Shown piece by piece: positions 20,959 through 30,757 of a stretch of 64,000 bases of DNA (its first letter is position 1; every line of letters begins with the position of its first letter). The DNA comes from Hydractinia symbiolongicarpus (lineage: Eukaryota > Cnidaria > Hydrozoa > Anthoathecata > Hydractiniidae), in contig NC_079880.1 of the NCBI RefSeq assembly GCF_029227915.1, positions 32,979,501 to 33,043,500 of the forward strand, read 5' to 3'. The notes below the pieces were generated by a model. It saw only the letters and a program-made list of their open reading frames with translations. It did not search any database and was not told the DNA's origin. The position numbers and the translations under genes are program-made.

Positions 20959-23900
20959 GAGAAGCGCAAGAGGACTTTTACGATGCTGGAGACATACAAG
21001 ACGAATACAGAGGAGTCGAAGACATCAAGCATATGTTCCCACAAGAGAAAAACCGATCCGAAGGCGTCGAAGACATTCAGCACATTTTTGATGAAAATGA
21101 CACACAGATGTTGGAAGACGGAAATCGCGTCAAGACATGGCGATTCAACAAGAACCTTAATCAGCCACTGGCGGAGGTCATCATGCGAAAAATTACGCCC
21201 TACATAGACATGAGAGTCAAGGTAGTCTACAGTTTTGCTCGCACCATCTACGAAGCAGGAGGTGGCACGGCTCCGTATCACAAGAGCAAGGGAAGCGAAG
21301 GATCGCTTACGAGCCTAGCTGACATCGAAGCCTTTATCGAAAAATGCGAAATGCAGCGATTAGATCTAGGAGATCATGAGTTTTGGGGGAAGGCGTACTT
21401 ACCACCAGAAAGAACAATCGAGACCCTGGGATCGTACGAAGGGAAAATAGTCTTCCAGCATGTGTAGATCAAGATCATCTCTACGAGGGAGCCCTTGTTA
21501 GGTTGTGGACCTTTACCAGACTGGTTGCGGGGGAAAAGGTGCATCTACAGCTTTGACAAGGAGGATGAAAGAACCGACAATTTGTGTATCTGGAGATGCC
21601 TGGTCGTACACTCACGTGAAGATAAGAAGCAAAAAGAAAAGTACATTACTCGGCCGGCTCTCACACTAGCACGCGAGTACTACAACAATCCCAAACTAAA
21701 GAGGGAAGAAGTACGTGCTACGAAGCTCGTTGACTTTGAGGGGATAGCGAAACGTTTCAAGATTAACATCAGGGTCTTTGAACCCAAGACCAACTCTGAG
21801 AAAGCGCCATGGAGACTCGTGTACGGTCAGAATCAAAACAAAAAAGATTTAGACACGATCAACCTCGGCATGCTGGATGGGCACTGTTTCTACATTAAAA
21901 AGATAGATGTTTTAACGCAACACTGGGAATGCGAAGCCTGCAAACAGCGATTCAACAGAGCTGAAAACCTAACAAGACACAAAAAAAACGAGTGCGAGGG
22001 AAAAAAGCCAACTATCATCTGCAAGGGCGAGAAGGTCAAGCGCATGCCTAGCAAGTCAGAGAAGGTCTTTTACGGTGAGGGCTTCAGCTATGACGCCTGT
22101 AAATGGCTCGATCACATGTCGAGGGAAACTGGAAGACACATCCATCACGCACTCTGTGGGCATGGAGGAGAACGCGTGATTCGCTACGGGGAGAAAGAAA
22201 ATGAGGTCTACCTTGTAGACGGCTATGAACCTCAGACCAGGACAGTCTATGAGTACCACGGCTGCAAGTGGCACGGATGCCCCTGCCAAGGAACAAACAC
22301 GAATAAATATCGATATCCAAGTCTAAGGAGGAAGGCATCCGAAAACTTGGCTACAATCTCGTGACAGTGTGGGAGTGTGAGAGCCCACCCAAAGCCAAGA
22401 GGTACTTCAAGAAAAAATTTCGACCCTACCCTCACTACATCGTGTTTGATTTCGAGGCCCTCATGCTCCCTCTGAATCAGCGGCAAACATCCGATCTGAC
22501 ATACATCTCGGAGCATGTACCGGTCAGCGTCACCTTTCACGATAGCCTGAACTGGGATCCAACGTTCCTGGAGCACGATGATCCCAAGATCTTGGTTGAA
22601 CGATTTGTGGAGCAGTTCGAAAAGAGACACGCAATCATCGTGAAAGATGTGGAGAGAATGTACCCGAGACCCGATGATTTTGACATGCTTCCAGACAAGA
22701 CTCAGAAGGCATGGAACGAGTGGGTAAACCAAGTGGCCGTGATCGGCTTCAACAGTGGCAAGTATGACCTGAACATGATCAAGCGGTACTTTTTCGATCA
22801 AATTGTCAGAGACGATAGCGAAAAGATCAACGTGGCGAAGAAAGACAACGACTACATGTTCCTCACGACCTCGAGGTTCAAATTTCTCGATATCAAAAAT
22901 TTTATAGCTCCTGGTCTGAGCTACGACCGATGGTGCAAGTCTCTGGATTGCAAGCTCAAAAAGCTGGTGTTCCCATACGAGTGGCTGACGAGCTATGACA
23001 AGCTAACCCACGTCGGACCCGTGGCGCACGAACACTTTTATAGCAGTCTTATTGGTAAAAACACCCTCTCTCTTGATGAGTACGAAACATTCCGTGCAGA
23101 GTTTTACAAGCGAGGCTGTGTCACCATGATGGACTGGTTGCGTGAGTACAATTTAGCCGACGTGGAACCTTTCATCGAAGCCGTGGACAAGACAAGGCGG
23201 CAGTACTACGACGACGAGATAGACATTTTGAAAGACGCGGTAAGCATTCCAGGCGTATCGATGCGCTACGTCTTGAACAAGTCTCTACGATTGAATCCAA
23301 AGCTAGAGCTATACGCACCAGGAGAACCATGCAAGCACAAGTGTAAGGTAGACTGCTACCAGCGGTCTTGCAAGGCGTGCAAAAAGGTGCAAAAAGCTTG
23401 CACTGAGTGCACGAAGAATGAGGCGTATGAACTGCTTCAAACGAGCATGGTGGGAGGGCCTGCCATCGTGTTCTGTAGGTATCACGAGAGAGACGTGACG
23501 GGTATCAGATCTCACGTATACGAGGACGCTAAAAAGTGCAAAACCATTCTTGGATATGACGCGAACATGCTGTACCCAAGTACGTTGATATTTTACTTTC
23601 CTTGTGGGAAGGAGAGGCTGATCAAGATCAAATCACCCACGGCTGAGCATGAGATCAGACTGTTGGTAGAAGGGGTGCAGAGCGACAGCTTATTCAGTTT
23701 TGCGCAGGTCGACATCGAAGTGCCGAAGGAGCTGTATGACAAATTCAGTGAGATGGCTCCACTGTTTGTCGTGAAAGAGATACCCAACGATCAAATCCCT
23801 GAGCACATGCACAAGTACCTAAAAGCAACAGGGCGAAAGCGTGTTCGAGGTACGCGTAAGCTTCTAGGGTTGATGAAAGCTAAAAAGATCTTGTTGTACA

Positions 23901-24802
23901 CTCCGGTGCTAAAGTGGTACCTCGACCACGGCCTGCAGGTGACAGCATTTTACCAGTTCATCGAGTATGAACGAGGTAAGCCATTTGCATGGTTTCCGGA
24001 AGAAATTGCCGATGCACGACGACAAGCAGATAAGAACCCAGACAAGCGTATTGTGGGAGATACAGCCAAACAGAAAGGGAACTCGTTCCATGGGAAAACG
24101 ATCGAGGACCAAGCGAGGCACGCTAATACTACGTTTACCAGAGATGAAAAAAAGGTCGATGCAGCGATGAGATCGCCGTATCTTGAAGATCTTGAAGAGA
24201 TAGGTGATGCCTACGAGATCCGAGAAGGAAAGAAAAAGGTGCATATCGACAGAGCGTATCAGTGCGGTATTGCGGTGTACCAGCTGGCCAAGCTTCGTAT
24301 GTTGGAATTTTACTACGATTTTTTGGATAAGTACGTGGATCGTCGAGACTTTGAATATATTTACATGGATACGGACAGTGCCTATTTGCCATCTCTGGAG
24401 AAGAGTTACGTGATGTTGTTCGCCCTGAACTGTTTGACGAGTACGACAAAGACGTGAAAAACTGGCTCGTCACTGATAAGTACTCGAGTCGAACAGGAGG
24501 TCTGTTTAAGCTTGAGTTTATGGGGTTTAGGATGATTGCCACGACAGCCAAGTGCTATTTCGTCGAAAGAGGAAGGCACAAAATTGTCTTGTAAAGGCAT
24601 GTCGAAGAAGCAGAACGCTATGACATGGGAGAGGTATAAGAACGCGCTGAATGGCTATATTGACACTGCGAAAAACGTAGGTTTCCGGGTGCGCAACCAG
24701 GAGATGGTTACGTACGAACAAAACAAGCTGGGCCTCTCGGCTTTATATGATAAACGAAAGGTGCACGCTGACGGTGTACATACCTCCCCTCTTATGTTGT
24801 GA
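20781..24802 (+). pseudogene. polB: protein-primed type DNA polymerase B, broken
   Basis: Replicative polymerase of the Polinton, about 1,340 codons. A TIR-encoded N-terminus (residues 1-59) and a linker come first. Then a C2H2 finger (CEACKQRFNRAENLTRHKK, about 21935), an EYHGCKWHGCPC segment (about 22252), 3'-5' exonuclease motifs FDFEA (about 22445) and GFNSGKYDLN (about 22744), and polymerase motifs A (DANMLYPS, about 23560), B (KQKGNSFHGK, about 24070) and C (YMDTDSAY, about 24363). It is broken by an in-frame TAG (21465-21467) and frame changes near 22320, 24390 and 24575, after which it ends with GFRVRNQE and GLSALYDKRK. It cannot be made as one chain without recoding or unless the indels are assembly errors. 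Confidence 0.92.
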
Positions 24803-24826
24803 ATAGTGAGGTTTTCCCGTCCAGAG

Positions 24827-24851
24827 TTTTGTGAAGTACCACTTCACAAAA
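24827..24851 (+). terminator. gene-end stem-loop after polymerase
   Basis: Perfect 11-base arms TTTTGTGAAGT and ACTTCACAAAA with loop ACC, 25 bases after the polymerase stop. Confidence 0.65.
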
Positions 24852-24910
24852 GCAACAAAAAAAGGGAGTTTAAGGGTTCCCTTGTGAAGGTTTTGTTTTG
24901 AAAAATAAAA

Positions 24911-25522
24911 ATGATGAACGACATAAGCCTCACTGTAGCAATAATTCTTCCGTACGTCTTGATCGTGCTCTGCTTTTTGCGTTATAGAAGGCTTCTAATA
25001 AAGATGAGCGAGATTACAGCTATATTTGATGTTGTAGACACGGAAGCCTTTCAACCCAAAGAAAAACCTATCGACAAACGTCAAGCCTTGAAAGAAGCTA
25101 TACGCAAAGGCAAACAGCATCTCTTGCCCAAAAAATGTACTGAAAGCTTTGCTGACAAAGCACCAGATGAGGTGATCGAAAAAGCGTACGCCGACTATGT
25201 TCAACGAGAAATTCACAAGAAAGGAGAAAAGACCGCCAAGGCACTATCTTCACACGCGATTAGCATGTACGCCAAGGCCGTAGGTAATGTTGTTCACATC
25301 GACAGTGCGGAGGGTCTGAAAAATAAAATCGAGGAAGATCCGATTATCAAGGACTCCATGGCAGATTTGGGGATCCTTGTGTACTCTGCCTTTGGAAAAT
25401 TTCTAGCGCCACTATTGGTTGCTGCTCATACATTTAACCATGCCTGCCAGCATGTGTCCATTACCGATAAAAAGCGAGATGATGAACAGCAAGAAGAAGA
25501 TGGGGAGCAGTCAGATATTTAA
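24911..25522 (+). CDS. conserved Polinton membrane protein, inner copy
   Basis: 203 residues, open, starting after AAAAATAAAAATG. It has an N-terminal membrane segment (LTVAIILPYVLIVLCFLRY, residues about 6-24), a charged middle with KEKPIDKRQ, and a conserved block EEDPIIKDSMADLGILVYSA with a hydrophobic FGKFLAPLLVAAHTF near the C-terminus, then an acidic end. The homologue in the outer Polinton is at 50443-49856. It sits between polymerase and Fic. I do not recognise the family; probably virion-membrane or assembly related. Confidence 0.75.
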   Translation: MMNDISLTVAIILPYVLIVLCFLRYRRLLIKMSEITAIFDVVDTEAFQPKEKPIDKRQALKEAIRKGKQHLLPKKCTESFADKAPDEVIEKAYADYVQREIHKKGEKTAKALSSHAISMYAKAVGNVVHIDSAEGLKNKIEEDPIIKDSMADLGILVYSAFGKFLAPLLVAAHTFNHACQHVSITDKKRDDEQQEEDGEQSDI

Positions 25523-25535
25523 CAAAAAATTGAAA

Positions 25536-26341
25536 ATGCAGTATTGGATGGTAGACGAAGACGAGTACCGAAATGTTCTAAATAAAACTGCAAGGCTAGC
25601 CGAACTCTCGCGAAAGCGAAAAAACCACGCATACGTAGAGGAATTTCTAAAGGGTGGGAAGCCCTGTTCGCGTACGGAACGTACACATTCGAAGGGGAGG
25701 TAGGCTCAAACTTTTCAGCATCTGATGCGTGGAAGCTGATGCAGGATCCTGAAGACGCACACCTTGACGAAAAGACGAAAGGTTTCAAAAGGCAGATGAT
25801 AAACTTTACGCGCGCTCTAAAATGGATGCAGTGCTGCGGACGTCTCACGCCTGACAAAATCCAAACTATCCATGAAATCATGATGTGCGGGGAAAAACAC
25901 AAGGGTGGCAAACCCGTGCTGACAGGGAAATACAGGACGACTAAGGCATTCGCTGTTTTTCACAAATTTGCCCCTGTTTCTGCAATCCCAAGGTTAGTGA
26001 TAGACGCCCTGGATCGATACTACTCTACAGAGACTGACGATCCGATATGGAAGGCGGTGAGGTTGTTTATGGACTTGATTAATACCCATCCATTCAAAGA
26101 TGGGAACGGAAGACTATGTAGGCTCGTTATTTCCCACGTACTTGTGGAGAGTGGGTTGAGCCTCTTTCCAGTTTTACTTAGTTCGTTCCACAAACGCGGC
26201 AGGCGCCATTACCTTCAGGCTGTTATAAGGTTTGAAGAGAGACCATCGTTATTTTACACGATGGTCTGTAGGTCTTTAGTGAAGGTATGGGATAATTTTG
26301 AGCAAAACTTGGCCCTACTAGAAAAGTCGAAAATTCACTGA
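25536..26341 (+). pseudogene. Fic-domain protein (predicted AMP/NMP transferase), one frameshift
   Basis: The Fic core HPFKDGNGRLCR (about 26092-26127) matches HPFx(D/E)GNxR, where His is catalytic and the Gly-Asn-Gly-Arg loop holds nucleotide phosphates. The preceding helices fit the Fic fold. Upstream, TYTFEG (about 25680) matches the autoinhibitory (S/T)xxxE(G/N) motif, located N-terminal to the core as in class II Fic proteins. The start ATG is 13 bases after the previous gene. A single-base loss near 25650 (in an AAAGGGTGGGAA run) shifts the frame between residues about 38 and 40; otherwise the gene is open. Fic proteins modify target hydroxyls with AMP. In a Polinton this would be an effector or host-modulation gene, which is inference. 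The outer Polinton has a different gene here. Confidence 0.85.
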
Positions 26342-26356
26342 TTCGTCACCACAAGG

Positions 26357-26384
26357 AAATTTTGTATAACTCTATACAAAATTT
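26357..26384 (+). terminator. gene-end stem-loop after Fic gene
   Basis: Perfect 12-base arms AAATTTTGTATA and TATACAAAATTT with loop ACTC, 15 bases after the Fic stop. The rest of 26385-26533 holds no gene and ends in TTTAAATAAATG, the start motif of the next gene. Confidence 0.65.
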
Positions 26385-26533
26385 TTAGCCCAGGCGTGCC
26401 TTTGATCGTTTAAAACGATGTCTTTTCCTTCGTTGTAGGTCCTTGTTGAATCGACAGTCACCTCTACCCCAATCGAAGAACCTCAGATAAAGGCTTTTTC
26501 ATCTACTATTTTTCCAAGGGCAAGTTTAAATAA

Positions 26534-26857
26534 ATGAGCGAATCTATCCAAGTCATAACCAAGAAGAATGAGGGTCGTGTTGCTGCTGGCAAGAGACTTG
26601 CTGAATGGAATCGCAAGAACAAGGCTGGCTTACAGAAGAACTTGGGCAAAAGTACTTCACAAGAGGGTCAGGAACTTGTCGCAAGTCCTCACAAGTTCAG
26701 TTATGTCGCTGGAGGTCTCGCTGCCGTACTTACCGCTTGCGTGGCAGTCTATTATATACGTAAGAAGCCTAGCGTCGCCGCAGGAGTACGCGTGTCAGCG
26801 GATCGCCTGGCGGCTCAGCAGCAAAAGCCTGATATTGACATTTTCAATATGCGATAA
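26534..26857 (+). CDS. small membrane protein, inner copy
   Basis: 107 residues, open, start motif TTTAAATAAATG. The basic N-terminal half is followed by a membrane segment (YVAGGLAAVLTACVAVYYI, residues about 56-74) and a short cytoplasmic-type tail with the recurrent DRLAAQQQ peptide. The homologue in the outer Polinton is split by the BEL retrotransposon (49568-49462 and 43291-43025), and its tail lacks the DRLAAQ peptide. Function unknown; likely a virion membrane component. Confidence 0.75.
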   Translation: MSESIQVITKKNEGRVAAGKRLAEWNRKNKAGLQKNLGKSTSQEGQELVASPHKFSYVAGGLAAVLTACVAVYYIRKKPSVAAGVRVSADRLAAQQQKPDIDIFNMR

Positions 26858-26867
26858 CCTATAATAA

Positions 26868-27110
26868 ATGAGCAGCAAAGAGTATCAGAAAGAAGTCGTC
26901 GATTCTTTGTGGGAATCTGTCAGACTAGTATCCTATACTATTGTCTTGGCGCTAGGCGCGAAAAGGGCTCTGGGGGTTTCTAGACCGGGGGCCAAGATGG
27001 ACATGAAGGACGGCTTGAAGCTCGCTGGCTATATGACAGGAGCAATATTATTCGACGATTACGCGATAAAACAAGGGTGGTATAAGCGTTCCATGATGCC
27101 TCCGAAGTAA
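26868..27110 (+). CDS. small conserved protein with two hydrophobic segments, inner copy
   Basis: 80 residues, open, start motif CCTATAATAAATG, 10 bases after the previous stop. Hydrophobic helices at residues about 18-34 (VRLVSYTIVLALGAKRAL) and 52-64, and a basic C-terminus. The intact homologue is at 43010-42759 in the outer Polinton, with the same neighbours. No family recognised. Confidence 0.75.
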   Translation: MSSKEYQKEVVDSLWESVRLVSYTIVLALGAKRALGVSRPGAKMDMKDGLKLAGYMTGAILFDDYAIKQGWYKRSMMPPK

Positions 27111-27130
27111 CTGTCTAACTCAGAATAAAT

Positions 27131-27727
27131 ATGACTCTAGACATTATCAAAGACCCGCATACGACAATCTTTACTGGACCGACAAGCTGTGGCAAGACGC
27201 AGCGTGTCCTGGATTTGCTTGAGAACGAGTATAGGCAGCATTTTGACAATATTGTCATTCTCTGCCCTACAATCCGCTGGAACAAGACCTATCTCGAGAG
27301 ATCCTCGCTATGGAGGGATGACTATGTGTTCCTGGTGGAGCCTAAGGAGCAGCTGTTCGAGTGGATCCAAAAACTATCGTCATTGCTGGCGGGCGAAGAG
27401 ACGTTGTTTATCGTTGACGATATGATAGCCGACGATAGCCTTGATAAAAAGCGACAGCCCTTGCTTGAGCTTGCCAGCAGTGGTAGACATCGCAAACACA
27501 GTCTCTGGCTACTAACGCAGTCGTATACCGCCTTACCGAAGAACCTCAGACGACAGAAGAAACAGTTGTTCATGTGGTATTCCAACGAACGATCAGACAT
27601 GAAACTCGTCGACGAGGAAACAAACATGATCAGCGACTGGGAAAACATCAAGGCTCAGCTCAAGAAGTCCAAGCATGCTTGCTTGTACATAAGACTGGAG
27701 CACCCCACGACTTGGACAATTTTTTGA
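27131..27727 (+). CDS. FtsK/A32-type genome-packaging ATPase, inner copy
   Basis: 198 residues, intact. Walker A GPTSCGKT at residues 16-23 and Walker B LFIVDDM at about residues 94-100, then a sensor-like SLWLLTQSY. Length and motifs fit the Polinton/poxvirus A32 family that drives DNA into the capsid. Start motif AGAATAAATATG. The homologue in the outer Polinton (42723-42133) is also intact, so this gene is the best preserved of the set. Confidence 0.93.
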   Translation: MTLDIIKDPHTTIFTGPTSCGKTQRVLDLLENEYRQHFDNIVILCPTIRWNKTYLERSSLWRDDYVFLVEPKEQLFEWIQKLSSLLAGEETLFIVDDMIADDSLDKKRQPLLELASSGRHRKHSLWLLTQSYTALPKNLRRQKKQLFMWYSNERSDMKLVDEETNMISDWENIKAQLKKSKHACLYIRLEHPTTWTIF

Positions 27728-27864
27728 GTTCTGTCCCAAGCAACCTGTTTCGAATTATTCCAAAACTACAAGATGAAAAATATTGAGATAAATCGTCTTT
27801 TCAGATCCCTTCCAACCCGTTTTTAACATCAGAGATTGATGGAGCTTGCCGAGATCTAGGATTT

Positions 27865-27892
27865 TTTTTGTAACCTTGATAGATTACAAAAA
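27865..27892 (+). terminator. gene-end stem-loop after ATPase
   Basis: 9-base arms TTTTTGTAA and TTACAAAAA with a 10-base loop, 138 bases beyond the ATPase stop. Confidence 0.5.
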
Positions 27893-27981
27893 CTACGCTT
27901 ATGGGTATCAACTGAGCGGTTCCCCCGTAGCAGGGGAACCTGTGAAATGGTTCGGGCTCGAGAAATTTACCACTCGTTGAC

Positions 27982-28005
27982 AAGGGGGTCGATATCGACC
28001 CCCTT
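27982..28005. repeat. perfect 24-bp palindrome
   Basis: AAGGGGGTCGAT followed directly by its reverse complement, with no loop, at the junction between the integrase-end copy and the BRO fragment. Confidence 0.8.
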
Positions 28006-28011
28006 CATCCA

Positions 28012-28111
28012 GACACGATGTTACTGACAGAAACCGGTCTCTATTGCTTTAATGTAAGAAACCCAAGGCAAAACCATTGGGTTGTTGAAGGGGTCCGCAA
28101 TCCTGCTTAAA
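28012..28111 (+). pseudogene. BRO-N fragment
   Basis: About 32 codons ending in TAA, with MLLTETGLYC and NHWVVEGV, which match LLTEAGLYC and GWVVEEV of the outer BRO gene at 41282. Only the end of the BRO-N domain survives. Confidence 0.7.
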
Positions 28112-28139
28112 TTGTAGAGGAAAATCTGACTCGAAAAGT

Positions 28140-29132
28140 TTACCACTCCTTAACATACTCTGAAGGTACTTCAACATCCTCTGGGATTAGCATGAGCTCC
28201 TCTGCCACAAAGCTTCGATCAGGCCCATCTGCCAAATGGTACAGAAGACGTGTACCAGTCACAATACGATCAAGTCTATACGTCCTTTTGCTCCACCAGG
28301 CGTCAGTAGTACGTCTTTTCGCATCACCATGCTCTTCTCCAGGCTGTAGCAGGTACAAGTAAAGACCGTCCCCAGGTAACGGCTTTTCTTTCTCCGGGCG
28401 ATCTTTCGTAAGTGGTGCTCCTGCGGAGCCGCTAGGCGATACCTCATCCATCTTGATCGCTTTTGAAGGTTTCATGCCGATCATAGCAGTTTTGGTATTG
28501 TTCATGCTTTTCACGATAGTGTACAGATGTTTCACCCATGTGGTACTAGTCTCATCAGTGACCAACTCTTGCGCGTCCTGGGACTTGAACAGTCTCTCAG
28601 CGAGCACCTTGTTATAAGACTCGACAAAGGCTGTGAACGTATGGTGGTACTTGGTAGTTGCACGCTTAATCTCGACCCCTTTACCCTCTAGCAGTTTTGT
28701 CACATCTGACTTGAACTCACTACCGTTGTCGCACTGGAAGATCTTCGGATAGCGTAAAGGTCCTGCTTTACCTCCAGCGTAAATGTCCTTGATCATGTCA
28801 GCGACTTCGCTGGCTTTCTTCGTCCTCAATGGTCTAGCTACCTTGTAGCGCGAGGCTACATCGATCCCTGTGAGGATATATTTGTATTTCGAGCCATACA
28901 GGCGATCATGAGGCATGTAGAGCAAATCAAATTGGTGCATTTCATTAGGTCTTGTGATTGTAAAATGCGGGTAATCAATCCTTTTAGGTCCTCGAATATG
29001 TCTAAGCCAGAGCAACTGACGAGACAGCCAGTGTACGACTTTCTTTTTAGGTAGTCCACTGTACTAAGCGAGCAATTTAACAGCCTTGCGACCGGTCTAG
29101 AGATATTCAGGGGTATAGTAAATACTGCTCAT
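28140..29132 (-). pseudogene. int: retroviral-type integrase, inner copy, two in-frame TAG codons
   Basis: Polinton integrase that inserts the element's DNA into the host chromosome. The frame is continuous from ATG 29132 over 330 codons except TAG at codons 12 (29097-29099) and 23 (29064-29066). The first TAG is Trp in the outer copy; the second is TAG in the outer copy too. The catalytic core has D in FDLLYMP, D in CDNGSEFKS and E in FVESYNKVLAERLF, the D,D-35-E pattern. A C-terminal module (TYRLDRIVTGTRLLYHLADG) resembles the chromo/SH3-like end of Polinton integrases. From codon 24 on the reading frame is intact. If the TAGs are real, it needs readthrough or an internal start. Confidence 0.9.
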
Positions 29133-29214
29133 TTTTTTTTGCTTCTTCTGGAGTAATGATATGTTTCGACATGTTTATTTTAGGATTCGACATATCGAAA
29201 ACATTTTACGCCGT

Positions 29215-29613
29215 CTAGGCGAACTTGTACACTGCAAAACCAAGGAGGGCTAAGGATCCTACGATGAACGTCAGTTCGCCGTCTTGTTGCTGCTTGCTGG
29301 GCGTGTAGAAGTCGGATAACTTAGGAGCCTTCTCGATCGTTGCGATGTAATAGTCTCTTATAGCTTCATCGAGCTCCTTCAAGCTCTCTCCAGCTTGCCT
29401 TTTCAGCTCTCGTTGATGGTTATACCAATCGATCTTTGCCTGCCGATCTCTTACTCACTGTTGCTGAGCTGCCTGAAGTTGTTCAATCGCCTTGTCGTGC
29501 CTTTTACGCTCGGCCTCACCATGGCCTGACAGCTTACTGAACAAATAGTTGCTCCCCGAGAACGCGAGGGCATTGATTATAGCCCCACCCGCGAGTACTA
29601 ATATGCTTGCCAT
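29215..29613 (-). pseudogene. conserved Polinton protein with membrane segments at both ends, inner copy
   Basis: 132 residues from ATG 29613 (start motif CTAAAATAAAGATGG). Membrane segment (LVLAGGAIINALAFSGSNYLF), charged coiled region, then LSDFYTPSKQQQDGELTF and a C-terminal membrane segment (IVGSLALLGFAVYKF). An in-frame TGA at 29455-29457 replaces the TGG (Trp) present in the outer copy. It follows the capsid gene directly, as in the outer Polinton. A family of this shape recurs in animal Polintons, but its function is unknown to me. Confidence 0.75.
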
Positions 29614-29633
29614 CTTTATTTTAGGATTCTCGT

Positions 29634-30724
29634 TTAATATTTGAGAGAGTGAAAACACCCATCTAAGATGTTCAGCTGAGCATCTTGAAGTAGGAAAACG
29701 TAGCATTTAATATCCCCTGTTGTTCCGTCTGCTTTCTTGGTCATATGCAAGGTTATACCCTCTGACACGCTCTGTAATGGCCTTCCGGAACCGTGTAGGC
29801 TATGATCAGGTGATGCTCGGAAATCAACAAACAGGGCGTATCTCTCTGTGAAGAACTGCCCAATCTTCACTTTTGAATCGTGGCTACCGAATAAGTTTAC
29901 GATCTGCTCGAAGTGATCTTTCGGCAACATCGCGTGTGTATAGAGCTCATTAGGTTCACCCTCGACAGTGATTGAGATTTTTTCGATCTTTGGGTTGTAG
30001 AAGACCTCGTTAGCACCCGAGTAAGCCTTCACTTTTCCAGGGTCTACGAACAATAATAAGACGCCTTTTAAACTTTTTGATGGAGTATTAATTTGCAAAT
30101 TGTAGCTGGTATCAGCCTTTTTTATCATGACAACTTTGCTACGGAGTACCCTTTCATAGGGTAGCGCTAAACTCCTATACCTTGACATCATAGCGAGGGC
30201 GAAGGCCTCGTTATTAACCTTGTCAAACTCTAACGCGATATTAGTGATCTTGTAGGCAGCATCCGGTGGTTTAGCTGCCGTGCTTCCAACAGCTAGGGTA
30301 CCGGCATCCTTTATAACATCACCATATGATGCAAAATGGATCACAAACTGGAACCTATCGCGTAGCCCTGGCTGGTAGAACGGCAGATCCTTGTAGGTAG
30401 CGAGCACCCTGTAGTCGCTAATATTTTGCACCTCGTTGTCCTTCAAATTAATACGAAGATTTTCCACCAAGGATTTACCTATATTGCTGACGATAGTGCG
30501 CCTTGTGTTTGTTCCCGTAAGTTCCAGATCGAAAAGTAGTTTGATACTGCCTGGAAAAATTACATCGTTCTGCCCCATGTTGGGAATGTCAACATACAAG
30601 TCCTCGTTCTGATTAATCTTACTAGGGATATGACTTACTTTTACATGCTGCTTCTTCCCTTGCATAGCCAGCACTGTTTTAATCTCCGCGTAGGGATCGA
30701 GCTTAGTTCCAAAATGTTACTCAT
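29634..30724 (-). pseudogene. Polinton major capsid protein (double jelly-roll), inner copy with internal deletion
   Basis: Recognised by DLYVDIPNMGQNDVI, LTGTNTRRTIVSNIGKSLVE, ALPYERVLR, SLKGVLLLFVDP, FYNPKIEKISITVEGEPNEL and a C-terminal LLQDAQLNILDG. All are also in the outer capsid gene and fit the known Polinton capsid family. Frame change near 30705 separates ATG 30724 (start motif AATAATAAAGC) from the main frame, which is open from about 30674. Compared with the outer gene, about 70 codons are missing between two DL-containing sites (YKDL and DLPFYQ), removing part of the first jelly roll, so capsid assembly is doubtful. Confidence 0.88.
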
Positions 30725-30757
30725 GCTTTATTATTAGCTGATTTTCGTTTCAAATAA

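Larger units (their letters stand above)
27728..28139. other. ATPase-integrase intergenic: hairpins, BRO fragment, duplicated integrase end
   Basis: Contains four things. (1) A TTTTTGTAA/TTACAAAAA stem-loop (27865-27892). (2) A GGTTCCCC/GGGGAACC stem-loop (27918-27940) with an equivalent downstream of the outer integrase (39583-39597). (3) A TGGTAA integrase-end copy on the minus strand near 27966, with the same downstream sequence as the outer integrase. (4) A perfect 24-bp palindrome (27982-28005) followed by a BRO-gene fragment (28012-28111, plus strand; MLLTETGLYC, WVVEGV). The outer element has 2.5 kb of BRO and other genes at this place, so this is a deletion remnant. Confidence 0.65.
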
